A stretch of DNA of 17,703 nucleotides, from contig JANWID010000252.1 in assembly GCA_025450095.1 (NCBI GenBank), forward strand, positions 1 to 17,703, read 5' to 3'. The position numbers and the translations under genes were made by a program. The notes beneath the pieces are model-generated. The model saw nothing but the letters and a program-made list of their open reading frames with translations, did not search any database and was not told the DNA's origin. This document shows, piece by piece, positions 1-7,179 of this stretch. The DNA comes from Bacteroidia bacterium (GTDB lineage Bacteria; Bacteroidota; Bacteroidia; AKYH767-A; OLB10). Every line of letters begins with the position of its first letter. Position 1 is the first letter of the stretch.

Positions 1-867
1 CGTGACAAATTGATTCTGGTTGGTGAGATCAGGAAATTCGCTATGGATTCACTGGGCCTGAATGATTCAAAAAATTATACCACTTATTTCGACCAACATG
101 ATAAACCGATAATGTGGGTGGTAACCGCCTGCCTGCCTTACGAGCTCAAGGCAAAAGAGTGGAAGTTTCCCTTCATTGGCAGCGTTTCCTACAAGGGTTT
201 TTTTATAGAAGGGCTGGCAAAAGAAGAAGCCGCATTTGTTCGCAGTGAAGGTTATGAAACCGATATTTATTCACCGGCCGCGTGGTCGACACTTGGTTTT
301 TTTAAAGATCCTATATTTTCCGGAATGCTGAAACGCAGCACCGGAAGAATTTCAGAGCTGATTATTCATGAACTAACTCACAGTACAATATACCTGGAGA
401 GCAGCGTGGAATTCAACGAAAACCTTGCAACCTTTATCGGGGAACAGGGAGCGTTGTATTTCCTTACTTCCCGGTATGGAACTCAAAGTGATGAATATAA
501 ACGCTACCGTGGTTACTTATCGGATGAAATCATTTACAGTGAACACATGATGAAAGGAGCTACCCGTCTCGACAGTTTGTATAATACCTTCAGTAAAAAT
601 ATGGATGCACGTGAAAAAGCACTGGCTAAATACCGGTTGATTGCAGATATAATGAAAGGCATTAATAACCTGCCGCTCAACTATCCGGAGCGTTATCGTT
701 TTGAATTTTCAAAATCAAAACTGCCGGGAAATACTGAATTCATGTCATTCCTTCGCTACCGAAATCAGCAAGAATCATTTAGCAAACTTCTAAACGAAAA
801 ATTCAGTGGTGATCTGAAAAATTTTATTGCAGCAGTCAAAGACAAACCTGAAATATTACAATTGTAA
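1..867 (+). CDS. Predicted zinc aminopeptidase (PF10023 family), 5'-truncated by window edge
   Basis: The open frame continues to base 1 without a start, so the N-terminus lies outside the window; the TTG at 10 is just an internal Leu codon. The visible 288 codons resemble the 'putative aminopeptidase' family (PF10023/COG4324). The key motif is HELTH at 367-381, an HExxH zinc site, followed about 12 residues later by FNEN, whose Glu is the likely third metal ligand; this HELxH...FNE spacing is typical of the family. By inference it is a membrane-associated or periplasmic metallopeptidase, but the signal or lipoprotein region cannot be seen. The physiological substrate is not known to me. The stop TAA at 865-867 is followed after only 10 bases by the end of convergent cdsA, with no hairpin between them. 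Family assignment is fairly sure; the activity is inferred. Confidence 0.85.
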   Translation, partial: RDKLILVGEIRKFAMDSLGLNDSKNYTTYFDQHDKPIMWVVTACLPYELKAKEWKFPFIGSVSYKGFFIEGLAKEEAAFVRSEGYETDIYSPAAWSTLGFFKDPIFSGMLKRSTGRISELIIHELTHSTIYLESSVEFNENLATFIGEQGALYFLTSRYGTQSDEYKRYRGYLSDEIIYSEHMMKGATRLDSLYNTFSKNMDAREKALAKYRLIADIMKGINNLPLNYPERYRFEFSKSKLPGNTEFMSFLRYRNQQESFSKLLNEKFSGDLKNFIAAVKDKPEILQL

Positions 868-877
868 CCGGATTCGT

Positions 878-1708
878 TCAGAATTTGCCCGTTAGTGACA
901 GATAAAAAAACACAAATGGAACTGATAGTAGCAATCCATCGAAACGGTCGAGGATTCCACCATGTCCCGGTAGCAGGTTGCCCGAATCTTTAACACCACT
1001 GCTTCGTTTGAGCATAGACTCAACAAGATCTCCAAAGGTTCCCGTAATTACAATGATCACTGAGATGATAATCCATTCATCGAATTCAAGATCAGGAAAC
1101 CATTTTGAAACTACCCATGAGGCGAACATGGATAAAAGGAATCCTCCAAAAAAACCTTCCCACGATTTTTTCGGAGAAATTCGTTCAAACAACCTGTGTT
1201 TTCCCAACCAGGATCCGATCATATACGCGCCGGTATCACTGGCCCATAGAATGAGTATGAAGCCCATGATTATTTCACCGTGATAATTATCATCATCGCC
1301 GGGAGTAAATCCGAACGCGATTTTGATCATGAGCATCACCGGTAGTGATAGGTAAATAATACCGGCAATTGTCATCGCTATATTTTGAAAGGGAAATGAT
1401 TTTTTACGAAACAGTTCGATGATAAAAATTAAAGCAATTAACGGAAAAACCAACATCATCCAGCCATGGTTCTGTTGTTGCCATTGCGTCACGGTCATTA
1501 ACAGGATAAGTAATTGTGAAATTATTATTCCCGGGATTACCTGAGGTGAAATATGATCAGATTCCACAAGCCTGTAAAATTCTATCAATCCCAATCCGGC
1601 GATAATAAAAAACAGGAATACGAAAGTCCATGGGCTGAACAAAATTCCCGCTGTCATAACAAATGCAAATGTGAGACCTGTGATTGCGCGTTGTGTGAAG
1701 TTATTCAC
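878..1708 (-). CDS. cdsA: Phosphatidate cytidylyltransferase (CDP-diacylglycerol synthase)
   Basis: It makes CDP-diacylglycerol from phosphatidate and CTP at the inner membrane, the branch point of phospholipid synthesis. The 276 residues form several hydrophobic helices (about 10-40, 57-75, 83-100, 108-132, 147-165, 188-200, 212-225, 258-272). The C-terminal half has the CDS family signature at residues 231-257: S-x-L-K-R, then K-D, then P-G-H-G-G and D-R-F-D, with the Mg-binding aspartates. An upstream SDTGAY motif (157-162) is also characteristic. Length is normal for the family. The start is GTG at 1708-1706, overlapping the TGA stop of the DUF2007 gene by four bases (GTGA), which suggests translational coupling. 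It is the last gene of the LUD-DUF2007-cdsA unit and ends 10 bases from the convergent aminopeptidase gene. Confidence 0.96.
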   Translation of the reverse strand: MNNFTQRAITGLTFAFVMTAGILFSPWTFVFLFFIIAGLGLIEFYRLVESDHISPQVIPGIIISQLLILLMTVTQWQQQNHGWMMLVFPLIALIFIIELFRKKSFPFQNIAMTIAGIIYLSLPVMLMIKIAFGFTPGDDDNYHGEIIMGFILILWASDTGAYMIGSWLGKHRLFERISPKKSWEGFFGGFLLSMFASWVVSKWFPDLEFDEWIIISVIIVITGTFGDLVESMLKRSSGVKDSGNLLPGHGGILDRFDGLLLSVPFVFFYLSLTGKF

Positions 1709-1920
1709 AGATCATGTGTTTTAATTAGAAATCTTGCCAATACCTCTTCATTCCGGTGTACGTACAAATCAATTTCCCCGATGGAAATATAGGATGAATC
1801 CTGTTTATTCACTTCAAACGACTTAATCTGGTTGTCCTCCAAAACCGCTTTCACAATAGTTATTTTGTACGGTAGTGACGAAGTGTACACCATTATCCAA
1901 TCGGGGTCACTTTGCACCAT
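1705..1920 (-). CDS. Small DUF2007-family protein (putative signal-transducing protein, PF09413)
   Basis: This 71-residue cytosolic protein matches the pattern I know for DUF2007: an N-terminal 'V-Y-x-x-x-L-P-Y' stretch (residues 11-18), a helix ending in LEDN, then NKQDSSY (38-44), G-E-I-x-L-Y-V and a C-terminal helix. The fold is expected to be a small ferredoxin-like or PII-like alpha/beta domain; its molecular role is unknown. ATG is at 1920-1918, and its first base is the last base of the LUD gene's TAA stop. Its own TGA overlaps the cdsA GTG. Being locked between the two genes implies one mRNA and coordinated translation. It has no signal peptide or membrane segment. Confidence 0.88.
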   Translation of the reverse strand: MVQSDPDWIMVYTSSLPYKITIVKAVLEDNQIKSFEVNKQDSSYISIGEIDLYVHRNEEVLARFLIKTHDL

Positions 1921-2567
1921 TATTTTTTAGGCTGATCCACCAGGAACAGGTAAATTTCTGAAGGCCCCTGGGCTGCAGGCACCACTTCATTTCCGAAAGC
2001 AGTTGTACGACCCGGACCTGTTATAAAAGTAGATGCTGAAGGCAGTTGTTCCGTATATTTTCCTTTCATGTAACTGAAAGCGTCTTTCAGATCATCCACC
2101 AGCTGATCGGGAAATGCAACTATTACATGTACCGGTGTAAAAAGAGGAATGCCACGCCCAGAAGATTGCGCCGAAGAAACCAGGATGCTCCCGGTTCTTG
2201 CAACCAGGCATTCACATAACGTAACTGAAGCGTGTGTATCAGTAACAGTGGAAGGATCATTGCTAACGGGAAATTCACATTGTTCAAGAAACTGCGATAG
2301 CTCACGTTCCACACATAATAGTCGGGTCCATTTTTTTCCCTGCGCAAGGTTTAGCAAATTTTCAGCAAAGTCGAGCATGCTGGTACAGAAAACGAAATTA
2401 CCCCCAGCTTCCCTGAAGGCTTGCGCAAAAATTAATTCCGGCACTGCGTCATTCATACGGAAAACAGGACTGTCGAAATCCAGGTTGGGATACGGGTTAG
2501 CTGTTTTTGTAATTAGTGCATTCCGTATTTTCTTCAGCACCTTTTCCCTGGTGGTACTTTCCTGCAT
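1920..2567 (-). CDS. LUD-domain protein (LutC/YkgG-like)
   Basis: 215 residues, similar to the LUD domain family (PF02589) that includes LutC, a subunit of the iron-sulfur lactate dehydrogenase complex in Bacillus. Here no lutA or lutB is adjacent, so a lactate role is not supported; stand-alone LUD proteins next to cdsA and ftsH occur in Bacteroidota and have no settled function. Visible family features are the N-terminal helix (TREKVLKKIRNAL), a central beta region with SILVSSAQSSGRG, and the C-terminal GPGRTT...QGPSEIYLFLV segment. The usual S-x-T-A-D-I-E...H-G-P form of that last motif is altered here. I prefer ATG at 2567 over the TTG at 2573, because that TTG is part of a TACATTTG promoter-like box. 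Its stop overlaps the DUF2007 start by one base. Confidence 0.85.
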   Translation of the reverse strand: MQESTTREKVLKKIRNALITKTANPYPNLDFDSPVFRMNDAVPELIFAQAFREAGGNFVFCTSMLDFAENLLNLAQGKKWTRLLCVERELSQFLEQCEFPVSNDPSTVTDTHASVTLCECLVARTGSILVSSAQSSGRGIPLFTPVHVIVAFPDQLVDDLKDAFSYMKGKYTEQLPSASTFITGPGRTTAFGNEVVPAAQGPSEIYLFLVDQPKK

Positions 2568-2570
2568 GGT

Positions 2571-2578
2571 CAAATGTA
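2571..2578 (-). promoter_or_regulatory. Candidate -7 box TACATTTG just before the LUD gene start
   Basis: The minus strand reads TACATTTG, a perfect match to the Bacteroidota -7 consensus TAnnTTTG, ending four bases before the preferred ATG at 2567. No good TTG lies 17-23 bases upstream, so support is partial. If used, the mRNA would have almost no leader. A promoter here would let the LUD-DUF2007-cdsA unit be transcribed apart from ftsH. Confidence 0.35.
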
Positions 2579-2604
2579 GAAAAAATTAGCAAGAAAATAA
2601 GCAG

Positions 2605-2640
2605 GCAGTAAGGAGTTCGCAGTAGGCAGTAAGCAGTAGG
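2605..2640. repeat. GCAGTA(A/G) heptad repeat between ftsH and the LUD gene
   Basis: Units of seven bases start at 2605 (GCAGTAA), 2612 (GGAGTTC, degenerate), 2619 (GCAGTAG), 2626 (GCAGTAA) and 2633 (GCAGTAG). Four of the five heptads share GCAGTA exactly and all are in register. The whole array sits in the 127-base noncoding gap after the ftsH stop. Similar 'CAGTAGG'-type noncoding repeats occur in other Bacteroidota DNA as far as I recall; their function is unknown. Confidence 0.8.
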
Positions 2641-2694
2641 AAACCGAATAACTTCTGGCTGCAGACTGCTGGTTGCTGACCGGTGACTATTTTT

Positions 2695-4764
2695 TCAGGC
2701 TTCTTCCGGGCTGCCTTTCCGGTGCACAGGCTCATCATGATGCCCGTTTCCGTTAGTAGCAATTACAGGGGGAGTGATATTTTTCTTATCAAGAAGAAGT
2801 TCGTCTTCAAATGGACGTTTACCGAAAATTATTTCAAGATCTTCTTTAAATATAACCTCTTTTTCAAGCAAGTGAGCAGCGAGTTGATCCAGTTGCGCAC
2901 GGTGTTTTAACAGAATATCCCTGGTTCTGACATAACAGCCTTCTACCATCTTACTGACTTCCTCATCAATTATCTGTGCAGTTTTTTCACTGTATGGTTT
3001 GGTAAAAGAATAATCCTGGTTGCCTGATGAATCATAATAACTGATATTCCCGATTTTTTCATTTAATCCAAAAATGGAAATAGTAGCATAAGCCTGTTTG
3101 GTTATTTTCTCAAGATCACTCAGTGCACCTGTGGAGATTTGTCCGAATACTACTTCTTCAGAAGCTCTTCCACCCAGTGCAGCGCAAATTTCATCAATGA
3201 TCTGCTCTTTGGTTGTAATCTGTCGTTCTTCGGGAAGATACCATGCTGCCCCGAGTGAATTACCACGAGGAACAATAGATACTTTCACTAACGGATGTGC
3301 ATGTTCCAACAGCCAGCTTACAGTAGCATGACCTGCTTCATGATATGCAATTACTTTTTTCTCATGCGCAGAAATAATCTTATTCTTTTTCTCAAGACCA
3401 CCGATTACACGGTCAACTGCATCGAGAAAATCCTGCTTGTCAACAGTGGTTTTATTTCTGCGTGCTGCAATAAGCGCAGCTTCATTACAAAGGTTTGCGA
3501 GGTCAGCCCCTGAAAATCCGGGAGTCTGTCGTGCAAGAAAGTCGATATCCACAGAGGAATCAATTTTCACAGGTTTCAAATGCACTTTAAAAATTTCCTT
3601 TCTGCCATTGAGATCGGGAAGTTCCACATAGATCTGGCGGTCGAATCGTCCCGGGCGCATTAAAGCACGGTCCAGAACATCGGCACGATTAGTCGCAGCC
3701 AGGATAATCACCCCGCTATTGCTTCCAAATCCATCCATTTCGGTGAGTAACTGGTTTAATGTACTCTCGCGTTCATCATTTGCGCTGAATGAAGGTGCTT
3801 TGCCACGGGCACGTCCTATTGCATCAATTTCATCAATGAAAATGATAGCTGGTGCTTTTTCCTTGGCTTGCCTGAAGAGATCACGCACACGGCTAGCTCC
3901 TACTCCCACAAACATTTCTACAAAATCAGATCCTGACAGCGAAAAGAATGGAACCTGTGCTTCTCCGGCAACGGCTTTGGCGAGTAAAGTTTTACCTGTA
4001 CCAGGAGGGCCGACCAACAAAGCTCCTCGTGGTATTTTTCCTCCAAGGGAAGTATATTTCTTAGGGTTTTTCAGGAAATCCACGATTTCCATTACTTCTA
4101 CTTTTGCTTCTTCCAGTCCTGCAACGTCGTTGAAAGTTACCTTAACATGCATATCCTTGTCGAAAAGTGTAGCTTTTGATTTCCCAATATTGAAGATCTG
4201 ACTTCCACCGGTACCTCCTCCCATTCTGCGCATCATAAAAATCCAGATTACCACGAAGAGGATCACTGGTAATAACCAGGTGAGATAATCGAGATAGCTA
4301 CCCTCCTTTGCATAGGAGATACTTATTTTTTCAGTATCCGTAAAATTCTTCTGTGCTTCTTCCATTTTCTTTTCGAACGAACTCACATCACCTATAGTAA
4401 AAAAGTAATGAGGCCCTTCGTTGGGAGCATTACTGAAAGCCTTGCTTGAAACGTCTTTGTATTTTGCTTGATTCAGTCTGTCTTTCCGAATGAAAACATT
4501 TACATATTCCTTGTTAATCACTTCCAGCTTTGCCACATCATGTGTCTTCAGCATTTCCATTTCAAAAGTGACCCAGGTGACTTCTTTGGGTTTATTACCG
4601 ACTCCCATAAACTGAACTCCCACCAGCAACATGATGAGGATCCCGTAAATCCAGTAAAAATTAAAATTAAACCGAGATCCACCTGGCTTGGGAATCTTGT
4701 TCAGGGGGTTCATAGAACGCTTCCTGCCTTCATTATTATTTTCTGTTGACTGATTGTCCGACAT
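2695..4764 (-). CDS. ftsH: ATP-dependent zinc metalloprotease FtsH
   Basis: Membrane-bound AAA+ protease that degrades misfolded membrane proteins and short-lived regulators. The 689 residues show, in order: a cytosolic N-terminal tail rich in Asn, Glu and Lys; TM1 at about 37-54; a periplasmic domain with F-x-x-K segments; TM2 at about 160-178; a glycine-rich linker; the AAA+ domain with Walker A GPPGTGKT (252-259), Walker B IIFIDEID (307-314) and the second region of homology with R369/R373 ([10 protein letters not shown]); and the M41 protease domain with HEAGH (475-479). The third zinc ligand is probably the Asp in the later LSDLEK segment. The C-terminal tail is polar (NGNGHHDE). Length is normal for Bacteroidota. 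ATG is at 4764-4762. It follows rsfS by 102 bases and probably shares its transcript, though paired inverted repeats in that gap could add local control. Confidence 0.98.
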   Translation of the reverse strand: MSDNQSTENNNEGRKRSMNPLNKIPKPGGSRFNFNFYWIYGILIMLLVGVQFMGVGNKPKEVTWVTFEMEMLKTHDVAKLEVINKEYVNVFIRKDRLNQAKYKDVSSKAFSNAPNEGPHYFFTIGDVSSFEKKMEEAQKNFTDTEKISISYAKEGSYLDYLTWLLPVILFVVIWIFMMRRMGGGTGGSQIFNIGKSKATLFDKDMHVKVTFNDVAGLEEAKVEVMEIVDFLKNPKKYTSLGGKIPRGALLVGPPGTGKTLLAKAVAGEAQVPFFSLSGSDFVEMFVGVGASRVRDLFRQAKEKAPAIIFIDEIDAIGRARGKAPSFSANDERESTLNQLLTEMDGFGSNSGVIILAATNRADVLDRALMRPGRFDRQIYVELPDLNGRKEIFKVHLKPVKIDSSVDIDFLARQTPGFSGADLANLCNEAALIAARRNKTTVDKQDFLDAVDRVIGGLEKKNKIISAHEKKVIAYHEAGHATVSWLLEHAHPLVKVSIVPRGNSLGAAWYLPEERQITTKEQIIDEICAALGGRASEEVVFGQISTGALSDLEKITKQAYATISIFGLNEKIGNISYYDSSGNQDYSFTKPYSEKTAQIIDEEVSKMVEGCYVRTRDILLKHRAQLDQLAAHLLEKEVIFKEDLEIIFGKRPFEDELLLDKKNITPPVIATNGNGHHDEPVHRKGSPEEA

Positions 4765-4801
4765 TTTAGATTGAATACATTCCGGGTGAATTAATTGCTT
4801 T

Positions 4802-4860
4802 ACAACCTAGTAGTTGTCAGCAAACTCTTTAAATTCTATATGATAACAACAATTCGTTGT
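4802..4860. repeat. Pair of ACAAC/GTTGT inverted repeats upstream of ftsH
   Basis: Two dyads share the same half-sites. One is ACAAC-N6-GTTGT at 4802-4817, the other ACAAC-N5-GTTGT at 4846-4860; the second extends to AACAAC/GTTGTT (4845-4861). Centres are about 43-44 bases apart, close to four helical turns. They lie in the rsfS-ftsH gap, the second starting six bases after the rsfS stop. They could be a paired operator or RNA hairpins; neither is followed by a T-run on the minus strand, so a terminator is unlikely. Confidence 0.45.
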
Positions 4861-4866
4861 TTTAGT

Positions 4867-5262
4867 TCAAATGATGGTTCGGGTCTCGGCATCTGCCCAA
4901 AACCTTTCGATTCCGTAAAATTCCCGCTGTTCTTTCTGGAAAATATGGACTACAACATTGATATAATCGAGTAAAATCCATTCTGCGTTGGCATGGCCTT
5001 CCTTAAAAGCCGGATTTTCACCTTTAATCCTGTTAACAGTTTCTTCAACAGAGTCTGCAATAGCAGAAACCTGGGTCCGGGAATCTCCATGGCATACCAC
5101 AAAATAATCTGCAAGCGTACTTCCGGTTGCTCTCAGGTTCATCACCACGATGTTATGTCCTTTCTTTTCACTTATTCCTGAGATCACAGCCTCTACCAGA
5201 GGTGAAGTTTCAGTGATTACAACGTTTTCAGGCAGTTTGCCCAGACGTTTTGTTTTACCCAT
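4867..5262 (-). CDS. rsfS: Ribosomal silencing factor RsfS
   Basis: RsfS (YbeB/Iojap family) binds ribosomal protein uL14 on the 50S subunit and blocks subunit joining, damping translation during starvation. The 131-residue protein shows the family core: the segment around residues 36-60 (NIVVMNLRATGSTLADYF) with DYFVVCHGDS next, then SVEETV, then EWILLDY (94-100), and VVVHIF...REFYGIERFWADAE near the C-terminus. The length is slightly above the usual 105-125 residues because of a basic N-terminal stretch, MGKTKRLGK. ATG is at 5262-5260. It is first in the block leading to ftsH and divergent from birA; the 72-base gap carries the symmetric promoter-like site at 5277-5294. Confidence 0.94.
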   Translation of the reverse strand: MGKTKRLGKLPENVVITETSPLVEAVISGISEKKGHNIVVMNLRATGSTLADYFVVCHGDSRTQVSAIADSVEETVNRIKGENPAFKEGHANAEWILLDYINVVVHIFQKEQREFYGIERFWADAETRTII

Positions 5263-5276
5263 TCAGACTGATTTCC

Positions 5277-5294
5277 TATGTTTGTACAAAAATA
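5277..5294. promoter_or_regulatory. Symmetric divergent promoter-like site between rsfS and birA
   Basis: The plus strand has TATGTTTG at 5277-5284 and the minus strand has TATTTTTG at 5294-5287; both match TAnnTTTG perfectly. They meet in the 10-base perfect palindrome TTTGTACAAA (5281-5290). With usual spacing, the plus start would be near 5287 (about 48 nt before birA) and the minus start near 5284 (about 22 nt before rsfS). The -33 boxes are poor: a TTTG at 5249-5252 is 24 bases from the plus box, slightly too far. The palindrome could also be an operator. Confidence 0.5.
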
Positions 5295-5334
5295 ATGTTT
5301 TTTTACAAGGTACAGTATTACCTGATAAACCGAC

Positions 5335-6087
5335 ATGTTTGGCAATAGACCTGGACAACGAATCATCGAACTCGATGAAACGGATTCGACCAACAGTTAT
5401 GCCGCACGGCTGTTGCATGACCAGGTTCCTGAGGAAGGGACCGTTATTGTTGCCCATTTTCAAAAAGCAGGAAAAGGTCAGAGAGGTTCCGGGTGGGAAA
5501 GTGAAGCCCATAAAAACCTTGTAATCAGCTATATATTATATCCAACTTTTCTCAACGTTCAAGATCAGTTCCTGTTAAACCAAGCGGTAGCGCTAAGTCT
5601 TTACGATTTGCTGAAATCACTGACAACTGCCAAAATCGCCGTCAAGTGGCCAAATGATATTCTCGCAAATGAGTCGAAAATCGCAGGAATCCTAATTGAA
5701 AATGCGGTTCGCAATTCAAAGATCATTCACTCTATAATTGGGATTGGTCTCAATGTTAATCAGCAACAATTTAACAGTTATAATCCACCGGCTACATCGT
5801 TGGCTAATCTTGAGCAAAAAACTTTTGAAACTTCCGAATTGCTGATTAAGCTTAATGAAACGTTCGATAAATGGTATACTCAATTGCAAATTGGAAATGC
5901 TGCGAAGATCCGTAACGAATATTTAAGGGTTCTTTTCCGTAACCAGACACCTGCAAAATTTGAAAGCAACGGCATCAGCTTCGAAGGCATTATAACAGGA
6001 GTAAAAGATGATGGACGACTTGAAATTTCAGGTAATGACGGAAAAGTATTTTTATTCAATAATAAGGAAGTAAAATTCCTGTTCTGA
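5335..6087 (+). CDS. birA: Biotin--[acetyl-CoA-carboxylase] ligase, catalytic domain only
   Basis: It activates biotin with ATP to biotinyl-AMP and transfers it to the biotin carrier protein of acetyl-CoA carboxylase and related enzymes. The 250 residues begin directly with the catalytic domain: DSTN (17-20), the glycine-rich biotinyl-AMP loop GKGQRGSGW (46-54), KWPND with the catalytic Lys104, KIAGILIE (115-122) and GIGLNVN (136-142). A small C-terminal beta domain (about 205-250) follows. No N-terminal winged-helix domain is present, so this is a group I enzyme and not a repressor of biotin genes. ATG at 5335 is consistent with the expected N-terminus. It is divergent from rsfS and its stop lies 4 bases from the end of the convergent SRPBCC gene. 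Confidence 0.96.
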   Translation: MFGNRPGQRIIELDETDSTNSYAARLLHDQVPEEGTVIVAHFQKAGKGQRGSGWESEAHKNLVISYILYPTFLNVQDQFLLNQAVALSLYDLLKSLTTAKIAVKWPNDILANESKIAGILIENAVRNSKIIHSIIGIGLNVNQQQFNSYNPPATSLANLEQKTFETSELLIKLNETFDKWYTQLQIGNAAKIRNEYLRVLFRNQTPAKFESNGISFEGIITGVKDDGRLEISGNDGKVFLFNNKEVKFLF

Positions 6088-6091
6088 AAAT

Positions 6092-6502
6092 TCAAACGTG
6101 AGAAGCGGAAATATCCCGGAAACGGTTTACCAGTAAATTCAGAAAATTTGTCAACGGTTTTTCAGCCATCATTTTTAGAAATGGATTCAGATCCGCATCA
6201 AAAATTAACTTCAGTGTTGATTTATCCTGGCCTGCATTTCCAATATCACATGTAAGAAAAAAATCAAAAGGCGCTTTACCATTTCTTCGGATTTTTATCT
6301 GTGTATTTGGTGTTCGTGATTCCATTGCCATTCCTAATGAAGCCATGCCTTTTATATTAAAAGAACATGTATCTGAATCCGAAACCCAATCAGTAACCTG
6401 TTCCGGCATAATCTTACTGAAATTATTAAAGTCGGAAAGAAAATTAAAAACTGATTCCATACTCCGGTCCAGTGTAACCTGTTCACTTTCGATGCGTGTC
6501 AT
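6092..6502 (-). CDS. SRPBCC (START/Bet v1-like) domain protein
   Basis: 136 residues with the helix-grip pattern: a first strand (IESEQVTLDRS), 'MESVFNFLSDFNNFSKIMPEQV' forming the small helix pair, several beta strands (TCSFNIKGMASLGMAMES, TQIKIRRNG, FDFFLTCDIG, STLKLIFDADLNP), and a long C-terminal helix (residues about 110-132). This is typical of Bacteroidota SRPBCC proteins of 130-145 residues, which bind unknown hydrophobic ligands; no catalytic motif is visible. It has no signal peptide. It starts 34 bases after the pyrE stop on the same strand with no terminator between, so pyrE and this gene probably form an operon. A role in pyrimidine metabolism does not follow from this. Confidence 0.82.
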   Translation of the reverse strand: MTRIESEQVTLDRSMESVFNFLSDFNNFSKIMPEQVTDWVSDSDTCSFNIKGMASLGMAMESRTPNTQIKIRRNGKAPFDFFLTCDIGNAGQDKSTLKLIFDADLNPFLKMMAEKPLTNFLNLLVNRFRDISASHV

Positions 6503-6536
6503 TGAAGGGGTTTGTGAATTTTAAAAACGTTTCCTG

Positions 6537-7175
6537 TTAAACATTCCATGTTGAAGGATCTTCCCGCCATTTACCAAGATGTTCGAAATCAGATTGACTG
6601 ATGTATCCGTTTTTCAGGGCTTGCTTCACCAGCACATCATAGTTGCTCAGAGAATAAATCGGACAATTAGCATTACGAAATGCATCTGTAGCCTGGTCGA
6701 AACCATAATTGAAAATTGATATCATTCCTTTCACCATAACACCCGAATCCCGTAATGAAGTTACAGCTTTAAGACTGCTCTGACCCGTTGAAATAAGATC
6801 CTCAATCACTACACATGACTGGTTACGGTGCACTTCGCCTTCTATAAGATTCTGCCTGCCATGTTCCTTTGCGGAGGAACGAACATATACGAAAGGAAGT
6901 CCCATTGCCTCTGCAACCAGCACACCATGAGCGATGGCACCGGTTGCTACACCGGCAATGATATCGGGAGGGCCGAATTTTTCATCGATCACTTTTACTA
7001 ACTCCTGCCTAATATACGTTCTGATCCGGGGATGACTTAATGTTATGCGGTTATCACAATATATTGGTGATTGCCATCCGGATGCCCAGGTAAAAGGCTG
7101 GTTGGGTTGCAGCTTCACGGCTTTAATCTGCAGCAGGAAATCCGCTATATTTGAACCGGTGTTACCCATCTCCAT
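6537..7175 (-). CDS. pyrE: Orotate phosphoribosyltransferase
   Basis: It converts orotate and PRPP to OMP in de novo UMP synthesis. From the chosen ATG it has 212 residues, normal for the family. Visible motifs are FTWASGWQSPIYCDNR (28-43, substrate-binding N-terminal region), the AGVATGAIAHG strand-loop (74-84), the RSSAKEHGRQN flexible loop (99-109) with the catalytic lysine, and the PRPP-binding motif VVIEDLISTGQSS (122-134). The frame extends to a TTG at 7208, but I reject that start: the TTG fits the -33 element of a promoter whose -7 box is TACATTTG at 7187-7180. ATG at 7169 (two codons later) is also possible. The start abuts or overlaps that of the divergent Nudix gene. Confidence 0.96.
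   Translation of the reverse strand: MEMGNTGSNIADFLLQIKAVKLQPNQPFTWASGWQSPIYCDNRITLSHPRIRTYIRQELVKVIDEKFGPPDIIAGVATGAIAHGVLVAEAMGLPFVYVRSSAKEHGRQNLIEGEVHRNQSCVVIEDLISTGQSSLKAVTSLRDSGVMVKGMISIFNYGFDQATDAFRNANCPIYSLSNYDVLVKQALKNGYISQSDFEHLGKWREDPSTWNV
7122..7153 (+). promoter_or_regulatory. Candidate promoter of the Nudix gene, inside the pyrE coding start
   Basis: TATATTTG at 7146-7153 is a perfect TAnnTTTG -7 box. A TTTA at 7122-7125, one mismatch from TTTG, lies 20 bases upstream, within the spacing known for Bacteroidota. A start near 7156 would give an 18-27 nt leader. The element lies wholly in the first pyrE codons on the opposite strand. Confidence 0.5.
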
Positions 7176-7179
7176 GATA

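Noticed and set aside
2149..2589. A 146-codon plus-strand open frame over the LUD gene
   Set aside because: Antisense to a real coding gene, no motif, and Cys/Ser/Arg-rich composition typical of a shadow frame.
2605..2640. Heptad array considered as a CRISPR remnant
   Set aside because: Units are seven bases with no spacers and no cas genes are present.
3719..4201. A 160-codon plus-strand open frame across the ftsH AAA+ domain
   Set aside because: It is antisense to strongly conserved ftsH codons, has no recognisable domain, and is Ser/Ala/Pro-rich as expected from reading the opposite strand.
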